Source of the DNA: Stichopus chloronotus | Taxonomy: Eukaryota; Echinodermata; Holothuroidea; Aspidochirotida; Stichopodidae | Reading direction: 5' to 3' | DNA: 64,000 bases | Assembly: GCA_021234535.1 (NCBI GenBank) | Contig: SFZH01000008.1 | Coordinates: 1,054,001-1,118,000, forward strand | Part shown: one piece after another, positions 13,671 through 25,500 of the stretch | How the letters are laid out: each line of letters begins with the position of its first letter | Position numbering within the stretch: the stretch's first letter is position 1 | The notes under the pieces: generated by a model | What the model saw: the letters and a program-made list of their open reading frames with translations, nothing else | The model's database searches: none | What the model was told of the DNA's origin: nothing | Position numbers and translations under genes: made by a program

Positions 13671-14395
13671 GGTTCAACCAGGGAGGTGTTATTAGATGGA
13701 GATCCATCGAAAACTCTTTCTCTGAAGCCTACTAGTTGCCGCCAGTAATCTCTTTTGTGTGTTGTTCTTGATGATTCAATAGTCTTAAGAGGTGTTAAGA
13801 ACTAAGTACAAGTGGGAGATGTCGTCTGCTACATCTCGATGAGCAGCTCACTATATTTTCCCCTTGCCCTAACATTGCCAGTCGCTTAATTTGTAAATTA
13901 ATTTGAGGGTTTCGACGCGTTTCGACGCTATTTATAACATACTTGTCTAGTACCCTACAACTTGCTCAAAATGAGGGTGTCTTTTAGATCATACGAGCGA
14001 ATGCGAAAATAAGTCAAAAACTGACAGCAAAGTTTAGTCTTATACTTCTTTTCCTCATTTACATAGATCATGAGCATTGGTTTATAGCCAGCATCATTAG
14101 GTTTCTTGGCAATAAACAGTCGTTTGGTATGTTCCAACAGTGTTTCGTACTTGACTGTCGGCAACTAGTTAGACATTAAAGCATGCCTTTAAATAATCCT
14201 TTTTGTTAGGGTCGCTGTTGGTATGAATGAGCAGATGAGGTTGCCAAGATATTAGACAAGGGTTTTCCAATGCCTTTTAGTTCAATAATCCCCAATTAAA
14301 GGATTAAGTCTCTACTCTGAGGTCAATCTCATGGGATTAGCATATATTAAAGTTTCCGATGGATCTCCATCTAATAACACCTCCCTGGTTCAACC
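13671..14395. repeat. Foldback structure with 45-bp inverted arms
   Basis: The arms at 13671-13715 and 14351-14395 are reverse complements with only two mismatches in 45 bases, separated by 635 bp. The outer end, GGTTCAACC, is close to a self-palindrome. No matching target duplication is visible next to the arms. A 69-codon minus-strand frame (13955-14164) lies inside but is not recognised. The structure may be a non-autonomous DNA transposon or two oppositely oriented copies of one repeat. Confidence 0.7.
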
Positions 14396-14938
14396 ATGCC
14401 GTGTTTATCTGTCTGACAGATTTTCACCTGAAATATTCTTCAAAGTTTGGGTAGTTTCCTACACTCCAGTGGCAAAATATTATTAATTTGACCTGTCTGT
14501 GATGACAAAATTGATCGTACTTGATCGAGACATTTTACTACACAAGATTGTTTTTTAGCTAATGTTCTCAGTCTCTTTCAGTATATGTCAAATAATGACA
14601 CGAGACTTAAAAAAGAACTTTTTCAATGTTATGAAAGCATCAACATTATTTTCCATTTAATCGTCTTCGGAATAACCCGTGCATGTTCATTTAAAATTGA
14701 GCAGAAACTAAATTTACATCAGAGTTCTTAACACACAGATGACTAAAAGGAGAGCTTACACTATAGATGTCTGTCCCACTTGAGGAAAAACATATATCTA
14801 ATATGTGTTTTCTGGTGATAATTAACGGATATAAAAAACAAGCTGGTAATAAGTTTCTATGTGCATGCAATTTGTAAGATTGATGTTTGTGACTCACTGT
14901 GGTTGAAAGGATGCTCCTCGGAGAAAGTAATTTAAAAT

Positions 14939-15088
14939 ATCTATCACAATTTACCTATCCTACCTTAACTTGAAGGGCGAGTATATCTACCACAAGTTAC
15001 CTACCCTACCTTAACTTGAAGGGCGAGTATATTTATCACAATTACCTGTCCTACCTTAAAGGGCGAGTATGTTTATCACAATTACCTT
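14939..15088. repeat. 46-bp tandem repeat, about 3.3 copies
   Basis: Units start near 14939, 14985 and 15031 (46-bp period) with a shortened fourth start at 15071, caused by loss of six bases. The shared core runs from TATCACAATTACCT to CTTGAAGGGCGAG. Non-coding. Confidence 0.85.
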
Positions 15089-15450
15089 CCTTTCCTTTTG
15101 CAGTTGACTAACACTTGCAGCAAAAGTGGCACATAGTTTCGAAAGAAACCTGGGAATCACATTCCACACCTGGACAGTTTAAACAAATTTCCAACGTTAT
15201 TTTTAGAAGTGTTTTCTTAGCTAGAGAGATTAAGATTCTGCATCACACTCTTAAAATATTGTCTCTTCTATCAAATCTTTTGCTGAATTGGTCACTGAAA
15301 ATGATACGTGTACGATTCAATAATTACTGAAGCTATCAATGGATTCCATTAAGTTTTGGTCTAAATAAGGAAACATCTCGCTTTGCATTAAAGTGAATTT
15401 TTCAGTGTGATATCGTATTTTCACTATGAGACGATACCCAAAACCGTGAG

Positions 15451-15530
15451 ACTTATGGTGAAACCATAAGACTCACGGTGAAACCGCGAGACTCATGGTG
15501 AGACCATGAGGCTCTTGGTGAAAGCGTGAG
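15451..15530. repeat. 20-bp tandem repeat in which each unit is a hairpin
   Basis: Four consecutive 20-bp units lie at 15451, 15471, 15491 and 15511. Unit 1 (TTATGGTGAAACCATAA core) and unit 3 (CTCATGGTGAGACCATGAG) are each perfect inverted repeats around a 3-base loop. Unit 2 has one mismatch and unit 4 is the most decayed. A degenerate relative precedes them at 15422-15450. The stems differ in sequence between units 1 and 3 while pairing is kept. Confidence 0.85.
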
Positions 15531-16850
15531 AGCTGACAAATCTGCGCTTCAAAGACAGCAAAATGCATGTCACATTAGTTTTCTCAAGTAGCTTAATTTG
15601 TTTCTTTTAACAGGGTATGCTCAAAGGAATGCCTTTTTGTGTTTTCCCCCTAATAACATCTGCCTCTTCCGTTCAGATTACCCACCGTATCCTTTAAGCT
15701 ACGTCACTTAAATCACTAAACATAGCTCGGAATGTATTATGAGCCTGCATACGAATTTTAATTGCCATCGATATTAGCATTGTGAGCCAGGTATCTTCTT
15801 AAGGTTCGGTCTTACGTAGTGCCATCGTGGTGAAGTTTACAGTTGATTAAATAGTATCGTCTGCGTTAATTAAATTCAGGAGGAGGTTTAAATTGTTCCG
15901 GTCGTTGCCGTTCGTATTCTTAGAACAGCATATGTTGGATAAAAGAGATCCTTCTTTAAGAATCTTACCTCATTCATATATTACAAGGCGTTAAACAGTG
16001 TATGACGTTAATTCCCCCTTTAATTGGCTTTGACGAAATTTGACGTTTTGTGACGCAGTGTCTGTGAGAACATTTTAGTTTGTAACTCTGAAATTAAGGT
16101 ACGAATTAGAGCATTTACGTTTTGAGACGTTTGCAGAATAATAACAAAATGGATTACAGGATAGTATAAACCAGAGAATACTCAATCCTAAAGGGGGGGG
16201 GGGGGATTTCCTTTATTATCCTTACTGTTGTTACTGCCCCATTTAAGAAGATAAGCTTTCAATTTGAATGGATAGGCGTAGGCGTACCCATGAGAGCATA
16301 CAACTTCATAAACTTAACATCATCCACTTAAAAAAACGAAAAATTACGTAAAATGCGTGCAGTTATATCGATGTTGGCCATTTCATGACTCAAAATTAAA
16401 TACTCCAAATCCCAAAATTAAAAGAATTCCATTCAATTACCAGAAACAACCTCACTTTGTTTTTCCAAATTTTGATTCCACGATCTGATTTCAACATTTA
16501 AATAATTCTTGTTTAATGGTTATGCCAACCTCCAATTCGTAGAAGTAGAGTGTGTTATATCACCAAAGGAATTGTAGTTCTTTGGAATTGTATTACAATA
16601 TAATATTTTCCTTTAGCAGTAGGATCCTAGGTTAATATCATGAGGGCACATCTCCAGAACATTTCATTAGGACTATATAATTATCCAAAAATATTGATTA
16701 AAGGTGATCTCATCTGACGGGCTTTTCTCTCGGCTAACGTTGCTCGTTTCCGGTTACTTTCTTACCACGTGTACAGTAAGAAGTGTTTCTATAATAGAAA
16801 AAGCAATTGTTTCATCACTACTGCACTTGCAAAGAATAACTACGAATATG

Positions 16851-16889
16851 TGACGTCAGCGGAAAGTTACCAAGGGGAGAGTGACGTCA
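16851..16889. promoter_or_regulatory. Pair of CRE sites
   Basis: Two perfect TGACGTCA palindromes (16851-16858 and 16882-16889) start 31 bp apart, about three helical turns. They lie about 500 bp inside intron 1 of the GPCR gene. TGACGTCA is the consensus site for CREB/ATF factors; a regulatory role here is inferred from the pairing only. Confidence 0.4.
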
Positions 16890-17385
16890 CATTAGATGTT
16901 AATAAGACCATCAATCACCTTTAAGTTTTTTTTCACAGCGACAGATATGCAAATACACGCAACAAAATTATCGGTCATTAGTCAGTTGGAAGAGCGGGTT
17001 GTTTGACAAGGAAATAAGGGGTTTAATGAGATGTGACTGTCGTACACCTAAATGAGTTCTTGATGCAAAGATGCTACTTTAGAAGGACCCACGCATATTT
17101 TGGTTCTTATATTGTGATTAAGGGAGGTGCTTTAAATATGCTGTGCTGATAGGCCTGACTGAGAGCTTGTCAAAAAACCCACCCCTTCCTCAAGAAAATA
17201 ATAAAAAAAAAGATGCCCTCTTGCTTCGTCGATTTAAGTTTGAGAATCTTTGTGGTTGATGGGATAGCAAAGTTCCTCTTTTACTTTCAAGTTAGTAATC
17301 GTTCGAATTCATTACAATATTTGGTAGAAACAAAAGAATTTAGAAGATAAGAAGAAGAATATAAACAGGAGATAGATCTACATAC

Positions 17386-17566
17386 CAATGGCAAGGTTGA
17401 GAATGTAAATTGTAGCGTTGGATTTTCGGAATGGTAATCTGGTGTAAACCATCAACACAATAGCGTTTCCTATTATCCCAGTAATGCATACACCAGTTAA
17501 AAACGGCACTTCAAACTCCACCGGTTCCTCGCTTTCAAGTAACGTTATATTGTTGACATGAACCAT
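17386..17566 (-). CDS. Class A GPCR, first coding exon (N-terminus, TM1, start of TM2)
   Basis: The start ATG at 17566 sits in a good context (AACAATGG). An in-frame TAG lies upstream with no intervening ATG in that frame. The exon encodes a short extracellular N-terminus with one N-glycosylation sequon (N-I-T near residues 6-8), then TM1 with the conserved Asn (GIIGNAIVLMVY), intracellular loop 1 (LPFRKSNATIY) and the beginning of TM2 (ILNLAIG). It ends one base into a Gly codon at donor G|GTATGT. The downstream exon (618-910) supplies the rest of that codon followed by the conserved Asp, which confirms the pairing. The receptor sits in the plasma membrane; its ligand is unknown. Any 5' UTR exons would lie at higher coordinates and were not identified. 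Confidence 0.85.
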
Positions 17567-20500
17567 TGTTCTCGAAAAGATAAAAGTAATCCAATAATAA
17601 CAAAGAAATTGGGATTCGTTTCTTTTCCCTAATTTGTAATTATCATTTCGCTATTATTGCACAATGTTATATGATAGTAAAAGCCATAAATGGGTATTTC
17701 TGAAGGCAAACACCGAACTGTCCGATTAGCAACTCAAAAGATAAATGTTGTCCTCCGTGTATGTAAGAATGGTTCTTACATTGTATGTGATTTCTTCGGA
17801 AGATCGCATTGCAAAACTAGGTTGAGGGGAAACCCATCAGTCAAAAGTACACCACAGTCTCACAGGTTATGTGCACACAAATATGCACTTAATTTCATTT
17901 TCAAGGGAAACGTCACTTCGCTCTTCAGTCTCTGTTGTATGTTGAAAAACCAGTCCTTAAACTCAGCTTTAGCGGAAAGAAGACTTTGATCAATCAATCT
18001 ATCACTCAATCAATCCAATTATATTGATAGCTAAGGAGCTCTTTTGAAGTATCCGCGCCGATGATTGGCACATTCCGATTGGAATTTTTCGCTTATTCTA
18101 AAAGACTGGTAGCGAGAAGTTCATTGGTTCCAAATTGATGAGTGTGTGTACGCTAAAGCTGAAGATTGCACGACAATACTCTTTTGTAGTTTATAGAAGA
18201 AGTCACCCATTTAAATATGCACTTTCTTTTGTTTTGTTTTTTTATTTAAAAAAAAGGTATTTGCTATTTAAGGAGCATGGTTTATCACATCCCTTCAGTT
18301 CTCAAAGGGTTGGTTCTACTATACAGGTTATGTGTACACATATTCCAGAGTGAAATGCTCCTCCAGCTTCGCTAGTTGTCGAATTTGCCTGCGGACGAAT
18401 TCAAACACGGATAAGGAGACGAGAAGGGCACAAATAATGAAGTAAAGTAACTTGAAGACGTTTCGCTCTTTCCAATTCAAATTGAAGTGAAAACAACCTT
18501 AAGAATTCTCTCGCATACTTGACACGCTGACGTATTGGTGCGTTTCTGACTAAAGAAGTCTGTCTAAAATCTTATATTCAGTCTGACTGAAGTTGCTGTT
18601 TCCAACTTACGCAAGAAAAAAATGTTCCTTCTCAGTTGCCTCTCTCAGGGGAGGTTTGTTCTCATTAAACCCTGACTCAAGAAGACGTGTCCTTAACTCC
18701 ATCAGTTTTCCTCCTTCACTGTACTTGTGTATCTAATTGGTGTTTTGAGGTTCAATTTCTCCGTAACGCGATCGCTAGTTTTAACGCTGTAAGCTCACAC
18801 TTCAAGCAAGGTAATACCTTCTTCCGAGAATATTTTATTCTTGGTCTTTGCAGGAGATCGTTCGACAGTTTCGAATTTAGCCAGTTACGTCACCTGACCA
18901 ATGAAGCTCCTGTAAGTGAGCCGACCTCTGATTGGCCCTCGCCCAATCTCTGAAATATTACACGATAGGCAGGCGCAACTTATGCATAATCCCTCTAAAA
19001 CGCGAATATATCCGTGGTCTTAGCACAAGAAATGAATAGTAAATTACCAATAGCGCCATCTATTCCCCCTCATACCCCTTGTCATCCTGCATTTGTGGTT
19101 GAATCGTTTAGGCGTATTTTTTTTTTCCCAGGACGAATGAGGCTAAATCATCATGCCAATGGACAGCTTCTTGGAAAAAGGCCACACCCCTAATTAAAAA
19201 AAAATGACCCGACATTTTCAATTTTTTTTTCGTAATTCTGACTGAAAATTATGAAAGGACAGCACATCGGATACTGAATGGTTACTTCACTCTAAATTCA
19301 GTATAGTCAAAATTGATCATATATAATAGAGGCGAACTATTTACAATTTAGTATATACGTGAATGCGTCAACCAGTAAAAGGGATATGCTTACTTCTTTG
19401 AAGTAATAAACGACGGCAAAATAGATGTTTCTAGTATGTTTACTTATGTTTGTGGATTTACGTGTGTGTGAGTTTGTGCATGAGTGTCCGTAATTGCTTC
19501 CCTTGAAAAAACAAAGGCCTTAAATAATTTATTCCAACTGTCTTTAGTAGGAGGCTGTTGGTTTTCGCTTACAGCATTCAGTGTTTTTGGTTATTCCCTT
19601 CTCCAGTCATATATATTAGAGCAGTATTTTAAGTCATGGATCTCTAGCAAGTGATTTTAAATGTTATCAACTTAACAAATCAAAAAGCATCAGATCAAGA
19701 AAAAAATGACAAATAAATTATCTAAATAAAAACATCACTGATGTAATACATGACATAAGACATATATTCCGGTAATGAAGTTAAAATATATTCGTTCGTA
19801 TATTTGTTAGATTAGATCTTCAAAGTTTTTTTTTTTTTTAAAAAACGACTAACGACTCTTGGTACCTTGGTCTGACCCAGATCTGGAGAAAATGAGATTT
19901 TCAAGGTTAATTATTACATACCGGTATAGTAATGACATTACATAATACTAATGACAACCTAGCCTTCAATTTGTGCGATATAAGTGACAGAAATTGTTGT
20001 ATTCTTAGGTTAACAGAGATAATCAAGTAGTTATGACTTCTGATAATCCAACAGCCAAAAATAATTTTTTGGACGTAGGAACAAAGCAACTATATCATAA
20101 CCGAATAAATTAATGTACGTATATGGTGAACCATTAGCGATGTGTAAAATTCACTTGCCTTTGCTTACTTTTGTTTTGTGTCTTAAGCTCTCCAATGTCA
20201 GTACAACTTTGATTTATGCAGAAAAGTTCCTTCTTTGAAATATGGTGACAGAGATAATAAGGTCGGGGTAAAAGCGAAAATTGTGGTTGTCCTGTGAAAA
20301 GTCCAACCCCGACCTATATTCGTATTATATATCAAATGAGGAGAGCAGTTGCTCTTTGTTTCGCTTACAGAAGTTAAAAATGTTGTACAGTTTTCTTACG
20401 TCTGTTTGGTTTGATATGTAAATGTTCCTTGTTTTAATTCACTTTCTGTCACCTGAACCTTCAACTGAAATCACGTAATGTAAACATTTTTTTTTTTTTT

Positions 20501-22850
20501 GTAAAACGATGTGCCCGTCTTCAGTACCAATTTGAATGGAATCAAATCGATTGCGTAACTCAACTTCGTATCCGGTATAGTTCCGCTTAGGATAGTATAC
20601 CTATACTTGAGTATGATTTGTAAGTTTGTTGACTCTTGGTTGTTTTAGTAGATATTTCTGCAGTTCATCATCCAAAGGGACCTGCAGAGTGTTGTAAACA
20701 GAAAAGCAAGTGAACATGTATTGCGGAGGGCGAGCTTGCATCATCCAGATCTTTCGTTGCATGTGTCTTCGGCATAATTGGTGGGCTCAATTGTACCAAA
20801 ATCAAACTTTCACCCGACTCCCCCCGCCTCCCCCTCCCCTTCCTCACTGAAAAAGCTGCACATTGGCATGTAACTCAATGACCAGCCTGCATATACAAAG
20901 TCGGCAATCTCATACGTAGGCCTACATCACAACAGTAAAATTCACTTGAGTTTTTCGTGGTATCTTTTCCCTTACACGTGTGTGCACTTACCATGAACTT
21001 ATTAAAAGTTCACACAAGTCAAATGTGACCTTGATTTACCCGAAAAACTTCAAAATCAACATCCCTTTAACTTGATACAACGCTCCATTTCAATGGCTTC
21101 GATTTTCAGAATTCATCTACCCAGCTAGTTTCATATGATGTATAAGAAGCCGGTATAGGGGTCTACACACTTCCAACATACTCGCAACGTAAAACTACTG
21201 ATCAAACTAGACCCGCATATGGCCGTCATGCACATCACGGAAACAAGACAATATACTTTCGTACATATAGCATCAGAGGCACAGAATATCGACATTAATC
21301 ATCTTGACTGTGCCATGGATGGAATTTGTACCCCGTTGCTAACCCCTTCCCATGAAATCACACATAAAACATAACGTCCCCAATAGTTCCTTGGAGAGAC
21401 GAAGGGTGTTAAGAAACTGCAGTTACAAAATAAGTTTTAGGTAGGTTAGGCCTATCCGTGAAAGTTTTCTAAAAAAATCCCTCTTTAGTCCCTTAGGCTA
21501 GTTTTGTTTTTTAATTTTATGGAAGAATTTCGGGCAACCGTGGAAGTAAAAGTGTGGGCTTGTGAGATGAAGGCAGCAAAGACGGCACTCTCGATCGACG
21601 CCATATGGGGGAATAGGAGGGGGGTAGCTAGTTCTGACTTTTCAGAGTGGCATTGTTTTGTAACCACCGGAAACTGTGTTTAATTTCTGTAAATTGTATG
21701 ATGAGTTGGAATTGATGGTTCCAATTTCTAAAATCGGACAATTGGTAGTGAAAATCATATTTTCCTTACAAATAAACGTAATTTTTTCGCGCACTTCATT
21801 ACCTCTGTGTTATATGCATATGTTTAATACATTACACTCTACGTGCAGAACCCACGTGCTCTTTCCACCCTACGGTAGGACCTCTCTATTTGTAACTCAT
21901 TTTGTCCACTCTCTCCACACGATCCTGACGCTCTGGTGGGGGGGGGGGGGGTGGTTCCTTTAAACTGTTTAATTAAATTACATTTGTGAATCCCAACAGA
22001 CTTTTTCAGTTCACCCCCCTTCCACTCCTATCTTGACATACATTTATCTGTAATATGTTATATTGTGTAGATATCAGCTGGTGGAGGAAATAAATAAATG
22101 CAATGTAATGTTATAAAAACTCTTGCCTGTAAGAGTAATAAGGTATCCAATCACGAGACACGTAACAATTGCGTTTGACCAATCACAGCGACTCTTATAC
22201 AGCTTTTCTATTGCTACCGATAATTCTAATAAGGCGTCAAGTACAACGTACCGGGTGTTTTGCTGTGTACAGGCTTTCTTCGAGAAAGAATAAACAACTG
22301 TCACAACTTATTGTTTATGTATTGCCCGATGATGACAATGGATTGGTTGTCAACAGCACAGATGCAGCAAATCGAGCTGTTGATTAATTTAACATATTTC
22401 GTTCAAATGTAGAACAATTCATTCACTGATAGTTGGTTGAACTATGCTGCACTTCCTCAACTTAAGACAGTCGAATTTCTTTCTTTCGGTTGAGGTCATC
22501 TACTTGTGGCCCCCAAACTCTTTTCTTCTAGCATTTGCAATTAGACTGTGATTATGATTCTAAAATATTAACTATGTTGTTGAAAGGAAAACATCTTCAT
22601 GTAGCTGTGGGATTCAGTAGATCTCCTTCGGAAACATATTTATTTTGAGAATTCCCTTAGTAAAATGACATCCTGTTAAATTGAGTAATGAACTTCAACA
22701 TTTTATATCTCAGCTCAGGAATGTTTTGTGAAGAGGAGATTGGACCATTTGATATATATGTGATACAGGGTTATTTACTGATAGAGGGTTTTATAATGAA
22801 TCTTTTCCTGGCACGTAGTTTTATCATAATCATTGTTTTAAGATTAGAAA
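17567..22850. other. Intergenic, no gene seen
   Basis: The frames here are short and do not resemble known proteins. A G14 run (21938-21951) and a C-rich tract (about 20816-20845) are the only distinctive local features I noted. Promoter elements of the GPCR gene are expected in 17567-19000 but none can be assigned. Confidence 0.5.
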
Positions 22851-23189
22851 ATGTCCTTCGTGGACCTTGAATCTAACTTATCCTCAGAGGACCATTGGTG
22901 TGCTGAAGATGACTTTACAAGGTTTATCCAAATTAAGGCTAGTCTGCGTGGCAATGGAAATCTTTTTAATTAACGTCAAATTAATAAGAAAAGGCAACCA
23001 GCTGATTCAGAGAGAAGGAGTGAAGCAAGGGAACTCCAGAAACGGATGTCGTGGTTATCAAACTTTATTGGCGAGGAAATCCTCATCAAGTACCTACACC
23101 AGGAGACGACCGGTATAGGTCACGTGAACAGAGTCACAATCTCGTCTCCTGCCACCCTCCAAAGGATCTTTGATCTTTCGCTAATTTAG
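22851..23189 (+). pseudogene. Small reading-frame relic with one in-frame stop
   Basis: From ATG 22851, 40 codons (beginning MSFVDLESNLSSEDHW) run to TAA 22971-22973. The same frame then continues open for 71 codons to TAG 23187-23189. The second part has a helical, charged composition (SERRSEARELQKRMSW, IGEEILIKYLHQET). The residue choice looks coding on both sides of the stop, which fits a decayed gene or retrocopy. I do not recognise the protein. An unrelated plus-frame at 22867-23118 overlaps it and looks less protein-like. Confidence 0.3.
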
Positions 23190-23540
23190 AAACAGACTAA
23201 TGAATGAAATGGAAACAGATGCAGAACCTTATGGATAAAGTACAAAAGACCTACTACTAGAGGAAAGTTTGACCTACACATTTAAGTTGCAACATGTTTA
23301 TTTATCATAAGGCTGAAGTGAGACTTTCGGTCGTCGCGATAACCTCAGTGCAAAATGTGGCAACAAAAATATCAATTTTTGTGTAGCTTTGAGGGGACAA
23401 TCAATCCCATGTGAGAATTTTGTGACTTGAGACGGTTGAGGAGGGTGGTGGTAAAGGGGTGACATTGCTGAACTAGAACAGGCGTTGGTATTTGGTTTGG
23501 AGAACCTTTTTTTCGCAATCAGTCAATATTTTACAATCAA

Positions 23541-23636
23541 TCCACTCACAGATATATCCACTTGCGGATATATCCTCTCACAGGTATATCCACTCACAGG
23601 TATATCCACTCACAGATATATCCACTCACAGATAGT
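23541..23636. repeat. 16-bp minisatellite, six copies
   Basis: Six consecutive units follow TCCACTCACAGATATA with few substitutions; the second and third units are the most diverged. An isolated partial unit follows near 23677. Confidence 0.9.
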
Positions 23637-23689
23637 ATGTGATAGCTGATAAGTGATAACGATTAAGGTAATCTATATCCACTCGCACT

Positions 23690-24090
23690 AAAGTACGGCA
23701 GCAACAACATAATATCACCGAAAATAGAGACAAGTTTAAGAACATCTATGTTGTTAACAATAACAGCAACATAGACAGTAACAATTAAGACAAAAAGGAA
23801 CAATATCATCAATATTAATGATACCATTAACTCCAAAACAGTAGCAACAGTTACAAAGGCAACCACATCACCAGGAACAATAGCACAAAAAAATTCTATT
23901 AACATAAAAAACAAACAGTACTAACAACAGTAACAACACAATCATCAACACATCACCATCACGGTGATCACATAAAGGGAAACGAAGCACCAACATCAAC
24001 AGTAGTGAGTACCTAGACTTTAAACAACAATGTAAGTAGCAACAGGAACAGCTAATATCACACTGTAGTCACATCGATAACAATAGAATA
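23690..24090. repeat. Degenerate ACA/ATC-rich low-complexity block, left part
   Basis: This is a purine-biased, CAA/ACA/ATC-rich stretch with loose three-base periodicity. Minus-strand frames through it are Val/Ile/Leu-rich products of the composition, not genes. Confidence 0.7.
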
Positions 24091-24935
24091 ATGTCACATG
24101 ATCAACTAGTTGTAGTGTGTCAGATGCCTGGTGCAATCTGTTGTAACTCGTATGCATTGTTTCATTGTAACGTGACATTGGAGAATAGTTCTCTCGTGTC
24201 TATTTTGTATAGGTCCTGTGCTATGTAGCAAGCATTCTGGATTACGTAATAGTAAAACAAGTACTTTGAATAATATGTAATGAACTCATAGGTAAAGTAA
24301 AGTGTCCGTTTTATCGATGCGACTTGTATTATTGTGATCAGGCAGTCTGAGGGCTGACGCCCAGTCTTGCAGATGTAGTTGGGGGTAGTTTCTGAAGTTT
24401 ATTCCCTCGTTAGCTGGGGTTCAACCTTACCTCGTTGTTAGGCAGTTGAAGGTTACATTTAGCTACCTCTCGTTTTCGAAGTTAAGTCGACTTCACGTGT
24501 AGCTGAGAGCAGTTCCCTCACAGGGATACTACCAAGTATTGTAGCCTTTCCCTCAAGATTTCCGTAAGTTACTGTTTTGTTTATTTTCAAGTGTATAAGG
24601 TCTATTCAACTCATCTGTTCGTTGTATTTGTAGTTATAATGCGAAGATATTGTTAAGGGGTCAAGAAAAGAAGCAATTTTTGTAAATCAATTTGTAAATG
24701 TAATTGTTGCATGTTTCTTTTAAGATAATTCATACTCGTGTGTCACCCGACATCACGGTTACAGCTGGCGTAATAATTTTGTTTAGCAGACAAGTCTAAT
24801 TTTGTTTTGCACTATACTATAGTTTGTATATAATTACTTTCCAGGGTTCCTGGTGGGCAGAGCACTTTTTACATATCTTCTAGTTATTCGGTGTACCACT
24901 GTGTCCGGCGAGCGCTGGACGAACCCATGACAAAT
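24091..24935. other. Segment of about 850 bp interrupting the low-complexity block
   Basis: Ordinary-composition sequence with no reading frame separates two blocks of similar ACA/ATC-rich sequence, as an insertion would. A solo LTR is one possibility: TGTAGTGTGTCAG occurs at 24111. I could not find a matching CA end with a target duplication, so the identity stays open. Confidence 0.3.
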
Positions 24936-25500
24936 AGCAACATTAGGAGATACAACAACTATACCTATAGAGATACTAGTAAGGACAACAGTAACTAAAT
25001 ATACTATCAACAGTATAAACAATATCAACAACATTTATGATACCAGCATCATAGTCAAACGTAACATTAACGATAACAGTAATAATATAGATACAAACAT
25101 CAACAGCCACACTAAGTAATATCAACACAACCAATAGTACCAATAGCAGTGGCATCAACATTTACAACATTATTAACAGTAAAATAAAATGTTGACAGTT
25201 ACATTCAACTTTGTAAGAAAGTTCCCCACAAAACACAAGACAAATCAAAACCAACGGTATCCAGATAACTGTATTCCCATACTAGTTTATCGCAGTAATA
25301 ATATCTGCAACACCGACTACCACAGTAATAGTAGCAGTAACGAAGCAGTTACTATAGAAATAGCAACAGAGAGAAAGCCTACCACAGTAACAGCAACAGT
25401 AAAGAAGCCCACTACAGCAATGACAACATTAACAATTACGAAGTCTGTTACAGTTTACTACAGCAATATCAACAGACGCTTACTCCAGGAATAGCAACAT
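24936..25500. repeat. Degenerate ACA/ATC-rich low-complexity block, right part
   Basis: The composition matches 23690-24090: short runs of AACA, AGTAACA and ATCAACA. The Thr-rich frame at 25189-25494 is a by-product of it. Confidence 0.7.

Larger units (their letters stand above)
911..17385 (-). other. Intron 1 of the GPCR gene (16.5 kb)
   Basis: The intron is bounded by donor G|GTATGT (17386/17385) and acceptor CTGCAG (911), and both sides join in phase. I see no further GPCR exon inside. It contains the SINE, tandem arrays, MITE, foldback structure, relic frame and CRE pair listed separately. The remaining stretches (for example 911-3390, 4361-7585, 8993-10779 and 11231-12347) hold no coding or RNA feature that I can support. 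Confidence 0.75.

Noticed and set aside
24111..24935. Solo LTR
   Set aside because: No TG...CA pair with a matching target duplication could be established, so it is described only as an interrupting segment.
25189..25494. 101-codon Thr-rich frame
   Set aside because: It is produced by the ACA-rich low-complexity block.
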